From positions 1-8,695 of the forward strand of contig JAEXVC010000227.1 in the NCBI GenBank assembly GCA_023406715.1: DNA of 8,695 nt. Reading direction: 5' to 3'. A program made the translations under genes and the position numbers. Within the stretch, counting starts at the first letter, position 1. Every line of letters begins with the position of its first letter. The stretch is from Bacteroidota bacterium (lineage in GTDB: Bacteria > Bacteroidota > Bacteroidia > Bacteroidales > Tenuifilaceae). This document shows positions 1 to 5,385 of the stretch, piece by piece. Below the pieces are notes generated by a model, which was given only the letters and a program-made list of their open reading frames with translations, had not been told where the DNA came from and searched no databases.

Positions 1-432
1 AAAAATAGCGTCACTCCTCTGTCAGTCGATAATAAAGAGTTCGATAGTATAAGGCTAACCGTTGAGGGCTTTGTTACTGCGGGATTTCCTTCGCCGGCAG
101 GCGATTATATCGATAATGAGTTAAATCTGAAGGCGTTGCTGGTAAGGAACGAGAGTTCAACTTTCTTTGTTCAGGTTACTGGCAACTCCATGCAGGATGC
201 CAATATTTTTGATGGAGATATTCTGGTTGTGGATAAATCCTTAAATCCCAGCAAGGATTCTATTCTGGTCTGCTTTATAGATGGGGAATTCACCGTAAAA
301 AGGGTAAGCAAAATTGGAAAGGATTTCTTTTTAATACCCGCCAACAAGGAATTTAAGCCCATTAAAATTGAGGAAGGTGCCGATTTTAGGCTTTGGGGTG
401 TTGTTACTTATGTAATCCATAAAATTCAGTAG
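1..432 (+). CDS. umuD: UmuD, self-cleaving subunit of DNA polymerase V (5' end cut off)
   Basis: The frame is open from the first base, so the gene starts upstream; 143 codons including the stop are visible. UmuD is a LexA-like S24 serine peptidase fold that cleaves itself on RecA filaments, and UmuD' then joins UmuC to form Pol V. Seen here: the cleavage region AGFPSPAGDY (visible residues 27-36, scissile Ala27-Gly28 in place of E. coli Cys-Gly), catalytic Ser63 in GNSMQ, and catalytic Lys100 in EFTVKR. The Ser-Lys spacing of 37 equals that of E. coli UmuD (Ser60/Lys97). Alignment with the 139-residue E. coli protein suggests only a few residues are missing. A TTG at 136 is an in-frame alternative start, but it would remove the cleavage site and is rejected. 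The stop lies 4 nt before umuC, indicating one transcript. The promoter is outside the window. Confidence 0.95.
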   Translation, partial: KNSVTPLSVDNKEFDSIRLTVEGFVTAGFPSPAGDYIDNELNLKALLVRNESSTFFVQVTGNSMQDANIFDGDILVVDKSLNPSKDSILVCFIDGEFTVKRVSKIGKDFFLIPANKEFKPIKIEEGADFRLWGVVTYVIHKIQ

Positions 433-436
433 AGCA

Positions 437-1687
437 ATGTTTGCGTTAGTGGATGGAAACAACTTTTACGTTTCGTGCGAGAGGGTTTTTAACCCTGCGC
501 TTGAGGGCAAACCTGTGGTTGTTCTATCCAATAACGATGGTTGCATTATTTCGCGCTCCAACGAGGCAAAGGCGCTTGGCTTTAAAATGGCTCAGCCAGT
601 TTACCAAACCAAGGATATTATAGAGAAGCATAACGTGGCGGTATTCTCATCGAACTACACGCTTTACGGCGATATGTCCAATAGGATGATGAAAACCCTT
701 ATGGATTTCTCGCCCGAGGTGGAGGTGTACTCCATTGATGAGGCCTTCCTAAACCTGCAGGGTATTACGGTGAATTTGGATGAATACGCCCAGCGGATAA
801 AATCAACCATTCAAAAAAATATTGGAATTCCAGTGGGAGTAGGGGTTGCTCATACTAAAACATTGGCAAAAATTGCCAATAAAATAGGGAAGAAGAGTAA
901 CGGTTTTTTTGTGATTGACTCGGAGGAGAAGCGCGTTTGGGCGCTTAAAAATACTCCCATTGACGATGTGTGGGGAATTGGTAGGCAGTACTCCAAAATG
1001 CTTCAGCAGTATGGTGTTCATACTGCCTACGACTTTACAAGGCTTGCAGCCAGTTGGGTGAACCAAAAAATGACCGTGGTAGGGCAGCGCACCCTCGATG
1101 AACTACTCGGAACGCCCTGTATATCCCTTGAAACCATTGTAAAGGCTAAGAAAAACATTGCAACAACCCGTGGTTTTGGTAAAAAGATATCGGATATTGG
1201 AATTATCTCCGAGGCCGTGGCTACCCATGCCGTGCGCTGTGCCGAAAAACTCCGCAAGCAGCACTCTGTGGTCAGTTACGTAACCATATTTATACATACT
1301 GACCCATTCTCCACCACCGAAAAGTACATTTACCGAAGCGTAACAATTACCCTAGATGAGCCAAGCAACTCCAACCAAAGCGTTGCGCAAGCCGCTCTTT
1401 TGGGATTGAAAAGAATTTTTATTCCAAACCAGCCGTACCGAAAAACAGGTGTGATTGTTAGCGGAATATCGTCCGAGAACTATATACAAACCAGTATTTT
1501 TAGCACTGCCGACAGGGAAAAACTCAAAAAACTCTCCCAGATATCCGACAATCTAAACGCCAAGTACGGCCGCGATAAGTTAAAGTTGGCAGTGCAGGGT
1601 AGCTGCAAGGATTGGCACCTGAAGCACGAAAAACTCTCACCCTGCTACACCACCCGCTGGAACGATTTACTAAAGGTAAAACTCTAA
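437..1687 (+). CDS. umuC: UmuC, Y-family translesion DNA polymerase V catalytic subunit
   Basis: This 416-residue protein is close to E. coli UmuC (422) in length. It is the catalytic subunit of Pol V, which copies past damaged bases at the cost of mutations. Visible landmarks: the N-terminal MFALVDGNNFYVSCE with metal ligand Asp6 and probable steric-gate Tyr11; the SIDEAF motif with Asp101 and Glu102; the helix-hairpin-helix-like DDVWGIGRQYSKML (176-189); the little-finger domain from about 240 to 345; a probable beta-clamp binding motif QTSIF (351-355), at the place of QLNLF in E. coli; and the conserved C-terminal SPCYTTRWNDLL. All catalytic residues are present, so the enzyme should be active. 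The ATG lies 4 nt after the umuD stop, supporting co-transcription and translational coupling. G+C is visibly higher than in the next three genes. Confidence 0.97.
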   Translation: MFALVDGNNFYVSCERVFNPALEGKPVVVLSNNDGCIISRSNEAKALGFKMAQPVYQTKDIIEKHNVAVFSSNYTLYGDMSNRMMKTLMDFSPEVEVYSIDEAFLNLQGITVNLDEYAQRIKSTIQKNIGIPVGVGVAHTKTLAKIANKIGKKSNGFFVIDSEEKRVWALKNTPIDDVWGIGRQYSKMLQQYGVHTAYDFTRLAASWVNQKMTVVGQRTLDELLGTPCISLETIVKAKKNIATTRGFGKKISDIGIISEAVATHAVRCAEKLRKQHSVVSYVTIFIHTDPFSTTEKYIYRSVTITLDEPSNSNQSVAQAALLGLKRIFIPNQPYRKTGVIVSGISSENYIQTSIFSTADREKLKKLSQISDNLNAKYGRDKLKLAVQGSCKDWHLKHEKLSPCYTTRWNDLLKVKL

Positions 1688-1702
1688 TTGGCAGTAAATC
1701 TC

Positions 1703-1740
1703 TTAAACAAAATTCTACTCTTTTTATTGGTTTTGTTTAA
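1703..1740. repeat. Perfect 10-bp inverted repeat after umuC
   Basis: TTAAACAAAA at 1703-1712 is the exact reverse complement of TTTTGTTTAA at 1731-1740, with an 18-nt spacer. It begins 16 bp after the umuC stop. The stem is almost entirely A-T and no T-run follows it, so it is a poor intrinsic terminator. It could be a weak transcript-end hairpin, a protein-binding site, or chance in AT-rich DNA. Confidence 0.45.
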
Positions 1741-1848
1741 CTATTTTATACTTTTATATAACCTCGGAGGGTTGTGTTGATATACTTTTCAATAAGGTTA
1801 TTGTTTAAAACCTTTAAGAGGAAAAGAATAATTAAAGTATATGTATAA

Positions 1849-1862
1849 GTGAGTTGGGCGCA
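1849..1862 (+). repeat. Left member of a 14-bp inverted repeat around the 1885-2691 gene; cassette-boundary-like
   Basis: GTGAGTTGGGCGCA here matches the reverse complement of TGCGCCCAACACAC at 2712-2725 at 13 of 14 positions; the inner 10 bp (1853-1862 and 2712-2721) are exact. The core GTTGGGC (1853-1859) fits GTTRRRY, the box at the crossover point of integron attC and attI sites. If so, the cassette would begin at T1854. No complete attC or attI can be seen immediately upstream, and no target-site duplication flanks the pair. Confidence 0.5.
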
Positions 1863-1884
1863 ATTTTATGAATGAAATATTAGA

Positions 1885-2691
1885 ATGAAAAAATGGAAAC
1901 ACATAACTATTTTGATATTGGAGATAGTTTTTATCCCAATAATGATATTATTATTGTTTAGTTATATCCTTCCATTCGACTATTTAATCGGAGTAATTTT
2001 TATTTATTTGTTGTTAGTTAATATGTTGGTCATATTAGCAATAATTATAATTCAACATTATCTTTTAAAAAATATATCGAAATTTTTCTTGTTACTTCTT
2101 TCTTTAATTATCTTATTTATTGTTGACTTAGGAATACTGCCAGCTAACGAAAACACTAGTCCATTCAATGAGATAAAAATATCACTAAAGGCTCTTAAAG
2201 AATACAACCATCTGACTTACAATGATATTTTTAAATGCAATGATTATTATAAAACTCGTTTTAGAAGAATTAGTGCAAAGCATAAGTTTGATAAAAATCT
2301 TCCTGATAAAATAATTTATATCAGTTATCATCCAACATCTTATTCAAAATATTATATTTCTGAACCGAATGCTGTCATCAATAAATCTTATTCGGTTTAT
2401 TTCAATGGTGATTCTATTAAATCCAATAATCCGAAATTGGAAATAATAGCAATAAATAAAGACAGTATAATTCTGAATGATTCTTATTTTAATGAAAAAA
2501 TTAAGTTCGTAATTGCAAAATCAAAATCTATCTTCTTAATTAATCCTAAAACTGATGAAAAGATTTATTTTGAACCAGGAGATATTTTATTTAAAACTAA
2601 GAATATTGATATTTCTGTAGAATTGGACAATGATTTTGAATCAATTGGATTTCAAAAACTTTTTGAGATTTTTGTAAAGATGTTTTATTAA
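1885..2691 (+). CDS. Membrane protein of unknown function with three N-terminal helices
   Basis: I do not recognise this 268-residue family. Three strongly hydrophobic segments are visible at about residues 8-28, 32-57 and 65-87. A polar, Lys/Asn/Ile/Tyr-rich domain of about 180 residues follows, with no obvious catalytic motif and probably beta-rich. The protein is therefore likely anchored in the inner membrane with one large soluble domain; its side is undetermined. The ATG at 1885 is chosen because it directly precedes the first helix; no Shine-Dalgarno is evident. A six-codon frame at 1868-1888 overlaps this start by ATGA. Base composition is far more AT-rich than umuC, by eye under one third G+C. 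The gene is bracketed by the inverted repeat at 1849-1862 and 2712-2725 and followed by the palindromic repeat, which suggests it arrived as a mobile unit. Confidence 0.75.
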   Translation: MKKWKHITILILEIVFIPIMILLLFSYILPFDYLIGVIFIYLLLVNMLVILAIIIIQHYLLKNISKFFLLLLSLIILFIVDLGILPANENTSPFNEIKISLKALKEYNHLTYNDIFKCNDYYKTRFRRISAKHKFDKNLPDKIIYISYHPTSYSKYYISEPNAVINKSYSVYFNGDSIKSNNPKLEIIAINKDSIILNDSYFNEKIKFVIAKSKSIFLINPKTDEKIYFEPGDILFKTKNIDISVELDNDFESIGFQKLFEIFVKMFY

Positions 2692-2711
2692 ATTACAGTC
2701 GAATGTTAAAC

Positions 2712-2849
2712 TGCGCCCAACACACGGTTCAAACTACTTGGGCTGATGATGCAGATGCAGAATTTTTATTACATTTAACTAACTTTTTAACGGCGGATAG
2801 AGCCGCTGGCGGTTTACTCCCCAGCAGTTTAAACCGTCGACCGTTATTA
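2712..2849 (+). repeat. Copy A of the palindromic repeat; attC-like site
   Basis: This element starts 20 bp after the 1885-2691 gene. Its parts are GCCCAAC (2715-2721, R''-like), a left arm at 2725-2742 that pairs with 2819-2836 at 15 of 18 positions, a middle hairpin CGGC/GCCG (2791-2794 with 2802-2805), and the right end CCGTTATTA (R'-like GTTATTA at 2843-2849). At about 135 bp it lies within the known attC range. The R''-like box is exactly complementary to GTTGGGC upstream of the gene, as expected when both come from one circular cassette. Departures from canonical attC: GTTATTA does not fit GTTRRRY, and the arm mispairs rather than carrying clear bulged bases. It could instead be a dispersed palindromic repeat. 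Confidence 0.5.
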
Positions 2850-2930
2850 ATAAGCCTCACTATCACAATATAAGGCTGTTTTTGATGACAAAAAAGAAAA
2901 AAAATAATGTTTTTTAGAAAACTTTAAATT

Positions 2931-4595
2931 ATGAAAAGCATCTTTATATTTTGTTTGGGCTTATTTCTCTTTTATTTCATGACAGTTGAAGGCCAGAATA
3001 GTTCAAGCAACTTCGCATTAATTAAGGAAAGACCAAGTCTTAGTTTAAATGACAAAAAAAATAGCTGTTACGAAGTTCATTTTAAAAGCAAAATAAAAAG
3101 GTGCTGCTTTTCAGCGGATAGTTCCTACATCTATTTGTACTTATCGAACTCCGATAGCATATACTGCTACGATTATAAAAAAGATAAAGTAATTTGGAAA
3201 GTAAATTGGACTGCACCAATCGTGATGGAGTGTATTGGTTCTAAGCTCCTAATTTCAAAAAATTACAACCAGTTAAAGGGCATTGCTTATTCTGGGGATT
3301 TAACATTTTTAGATGCTCTTGATGGACACACAATAGATTTAACTGTAAATGAGTTTTCTTATTTCGATCGTTCAAGAAAATATCTATTTACTAAGAATCG
3401 CCTTATTTTTACTAAGAATCGCCTTATTCCTTCAATAGTAGAACTAAAATCGGCAAAAACGATTTGGTCATACCCAAAGGATTCTTCAGGATTTGGCGGA
3501 ATTATTAACGTTTTGATTGAAAATAATGGGATTACTTTATTATCGGATAAAGTCTACAAAATTTTAAATGATTCTGGGCTACAATGGACTTACGCAATTA
3601 ATAGTTCGGATAATAAAAATATTAACATAACTGAAGGATATTCAACACGTTACAATTTGTTAAATCTAACCCCAATGCCTCCTTCTTTTAACTCAACTTC
3701 ATTAGGTAAAAGGTACGGGATGGGATCAAATATTTTGAAAGTAGACAATTCTATCTTTTTTGCAGATCAAGAAAGTATTATTAGCCTAAATCATGAGCAC
3801 GGTAAAGAGGAATGGAAAACTAAACTTCCTTTTAGTTTAACTGGACGCTCTGAACTTTTTCATTATGGTGCCAACATAATCTTAGTTAATACAGGTGCTT
3901 GTGAAATCAACCAAAACCTAAAAGCCTATGGCAGCCCTTATTTTGCAGTTTTTGACTCTAAAACAGGAGAGTTAAAATGCAAAACAATACTTTCAGAAAG
4001 CAAAAATTCAATTCTTTACATTAAGGATGATATTGATTTTCTTTTATTCGTTTTCAAAGATAAGGTTATACAATTTAACAAGTTGGACTACGCAACAAAG
4101 GATTATGTACTTACTGAAAGTCAAATAAAGCAATTCGGACATTTTCAACCTTTAATTGATAGGGGTAATTCTTTTAGTTATTTAAATATTTCAGAGCCAT
4201 ACTGGACACGCTCATGGCGGCCACTCCCTCAGGAAGTTATAAACAATGAATCAATTCTATACGATACCCAAAAGAATGAGCAAATAAACTCAAATTTCAA
4301 TATCTCAACTCAAAAAGGAATACTATCTTTTAATCGTCATTTTGAGGATATAGCATTTTTACCTTTTAAGCAATTAGGTGTAGTTGTGTATAAAAATGAT
4401 TCTTATAATGTAATATTCCCTATGCAGGAATCTATTGGAGATTGGAATAGGATTTCAATGTCTCCCTATTTTTATAGAGTTGACAATACAGTACCGAAAA
4501 AAATTGAAAAATATGATTTCGAAGGTTATTATCATATAATTGGCAATAAGCTAGTTGAACTATTGGAAGATAGGATTAAGGTTACTGCTTTTTGA
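2931..4595 (+). CDS. Exported PQQ-like beta-propeller protein of unknown function
   Basis: This 554-residue protein starts with a signal peptide (hydrophobic residues about 3-19, likely cut near Gly21-Gln22), so it should act in the periplasm or outside the cell. Propeller-like repeats of the PQQ/WD40-like type are suggested by blade-end motifs: IYCYDYKKDKVIWKVNW (77-93), AKTIWSYPKD (175-184), SIISLNHEHGKEEWKTKL (282-299) and FAVFDSKTGELKCKTIL (338-354). None shows a cofactor or catalytic signature, so it may be a binding or scaffold protein rather than a dehydrogenase. Residues 153-166 are an exact in-frame duplication of FTKNRLI. The ATG has only an AT-rich leader, no Shine-Dalgarno. The gene lies between copies A and B of the palindromic repeat, in the layout of a second cassette. 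Confidence 0.75.
   Translation: MKSIFIFCLGLFLFYFMTVEGQNSSSNFALIKERPSLSLNDKKNSCYEVHFKSKIKRCCFSADSSYIYLYLSNSDSIYCYDYKKDKVIWKVNWTAPIVMECIGSKLLISKNYNQLKGIAYSGDLTFLDALDGHTIDLTVNEFSYFDRSRKYLFTKNRLIFTKNRLIPSIVELKSAKTIWSYPKDSSGFGGIINVLIENNGITLLSDKVYKILNDSGLQWTYAINSSDNKNINITEGYSTRYNLLNLTPMPPSFNSTSLGKRYGMGSNILKVDNSIFFADQESIISLNHEHGKEEWKTKLPFSLTGRSELFHYGANIILVNTGACEINQNLKAYGSPYFAVFDSKTGELKCKTILSESKNSILYIKDDIDFLLFVFKDKVIQFNKLDYATKDYVLTESQIKQFGHFQPLIDRGNSFSYLNISEPYWTRSWRPLPQEVINNESILYDTQKNEQINSNFNISTQKGILSFNRHFEDIAFLPFKQLGVVVYKNDSYNVIFPMQESIGDWNRISMSPYFYRVDNTVPKKIEKYDFEGYYHIIGNKLVELLEDRIKVTAF
3387..3428 (+). repeat. Exact 21-bp tandem duplication inside the propeller gene
   Basis: Bases 3387-3407 are repeated without a change at 3408-3428, adding seven codons (FTKNRLI twice). 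The lack of any divergence points to a recent slippage or duplication event that kept the frame. Confidence 0.95.
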
Positions 4596-4602
4596 TATAT
4601 GG

Positions 4603-4721
4603 CCAAAATATTGGGGGCTAGATATTGCAAATGCAGCATTTTTATTAACTTTAATTTAGTTTTTAACGGCGGATATTGCCGCTTGCGGTTAACTTCCCAC
4701 TAATTTAAGCCGTCGACAGTT
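4603..4721 (+). repeat. Copy B of the palindromic repeat
   Basis: This copy begins 8 bp after the propeller gene. It is a direct repeat of copy A: the core 4611-4721 aligns with 2738-2845, sharing an identical 16-base block (4660-4675 with 2784-2799) and 36 of the final 46 positions. It keeps the CGGC/GCCG hairpin (4667-4670 with 4678-4681) around a changed loop, and starts with a small hairpin CCAA/TTGG (4603-4606 with 4611-4614). No GCCCAAC-like box is present, and the box after the end of homology is GTTCAAT (4719-4725). It is thus a more decayed relative of A. Confidence 0.75.
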
Positions 4722-4748
4722 CAATTACAAAAACTAATCTCAAATTTT

Positions 4749-5312
4749 ATGAAAAATTATATAGTAATATTTATCATTTTATTGAATTCGCTTGCTGTTT
4801 GCTCCCAAAGTGCCTACAAAAAGGTATATAAATATGGGGAGTATAATGATAATTGGGCGATGGTAAGAACCATTTCAGGAACCTATGGCTTTATAAATAG
4901 GGAAGGACAGGTGGTTGTGCCCGCTATTTATGCTAAGATTTATAAGTTTGGCGACTATGGGATAGATTTTGTTTTGGTAAGGACTATTTCTGGGACTTAT
5001 GGGCTAATTAATAAGGAAGGGAAAGAGGTTGTACCCGCTATTTATGCTAAAATTTATAAGTTTGGCGAGTATGGGATAGATTTTGCTTTAGTAAAGACTG
5101 TTTCTGGAATGTTTGGGCTAATTAATAAGGAGGGAAAAGAGGTTGTTCCCACAATATATGCTAAGATTGAAAATTTCGACACAGTAATTAGCGGTGCTGC
5201 AATAGTAAAGTCTATATCAGGAAATTACGGTGCCGTAAACAGGGATGGTAAGGAAATAATCCCAACCACTTACAAAAGGGATGAAGTGGCACAAAGGTTG
5301 AAAACTTTGTGA
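4749..5312 (+). CDS. Exported WG-repeat protein
   Basis: The protein has 187 residues. A signal peptide occupies about residues 1-20 (hydrophobic core YIVIFIILLNSLAV). The cysteine in AVCSQS does not sit in a good lipobox, so cleavage by signal peptidase I is likelier than lipidation. Four tandem repeats of exactly 38 residues follow at 23-60, 61-98, 99-136 and 137-174. Each carries the WG-repeat core YG-(F/L)-IN-(K/R)-EG-K-E-VVP, with the usual tryptophan replaced by Tyr or Phe. WG repeats (Pfam family PF14903) form beta-rich surfaces and have no general enzymatic role, so binding is the likely function. The last codons run into the CTTTGTG-type repeat, so the C-terminus RLKTL may be fortuitous or truncated. 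It lies directly after copy B on the same strand and faces the nuclease gene tail to tail. Confidence 0.82.
   Translation: MKNYIVIFIILLNSLAVCSQSAYKKVYKYGEYNDNWAMVRTISGTYGFINREGQVVVPAIYAKIYKFGDYGIDFVLVRTISGTYGLINKEGKEVVPAIYAKIYKFGEYGIDFALVKTVSGMFGLINKEGKEVVPTIYAKIENFDTVISGAAIVKSISGNYGAVNRDGKEIIPTTYKRDEVAQRLKTL
4815..5270 (+). repeat. Four tandem 114-bp units encoding WG repeats
   Basis: The units are 4815-4928, 4929-5042, 5043-5156 and 5157-5270, all of equal length without gaps. Units 2 and 3 are closest at the DNA level and the fourth is the most diverged. This suggests that the central units arose by recent duplication. Confidence 0.9.
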
Positions 5313-5345
5313 ACTTAGTGCATCCTTAGTGTGCCTTTGTGGTTT
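5305..5345. repeat. CTTTGTG/CTTAGTG-type low-complexity repeat
   Basis: The stretch is a chain of short related words: CTTTGTG, CTTAGTG, CTTAGTG and CCTTTGTGGTTTAA. Similar 'CTTNGTG' chains occur between genes in many bacterial genomes, Bacteroidota among them; that is recollection, not a search. It covers the stop codon of the WG-repeat gene and most of the space before the convergent nuclease gene. Confidence 0.6.
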
Positions 5346-5385
5346 AAAGATGCTTTTGATTAAGTGTTAGATTAGAAGTTCTGTT

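Noticed and set aside
136..432. UmuD starting at the TTG at 136
   Set aside because: The frame is open to base 1 and the upstream codons encode the conserved cleavage region, so the real start is before the window.
803..1066. Antisense frames within umuC (also 1027-1257 and 1103-1297)
   Set aside because: They are fully inside a well-recognised gene and their translations show no family motif or plausible start context.
1783..1790. TACTTTTC as a -7 promoter box for the 1885-2691 gene
   Set aside because: The last base departs from TAnnTTTG and no TTTG-like -33 box lies at suitable spacing; too weak to list as a feature.
1849..2725. Insertion sequence with terminal inverted repeats
   Set aside because: The enclosed gene is not a transposase, no target-site duplication is visible, and the right repeat continues into a longer palindromic element.
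2851..2885. AGCCT...AGGCT followed by T residues as a terminator after copy A
   Set aside because: The stem is only 5 bp with a 15-nt loop, and it lies over 150 bp after the preceding gene.
4800..4806. Lipobox in the WG-repeat protein around Cys18
   Set aside because: The residue before the cysteine is valine (LAVC), which does not fit the usual Gly/Ala/Ser; a plain signal peptide fits better.
4749..5345. The WG-repeat gene as a third complete cassette
   Set aside because: No copy of the palindromic repeat or GCCCAAC-like box follows it; the downstream DNA is a different repeat type.
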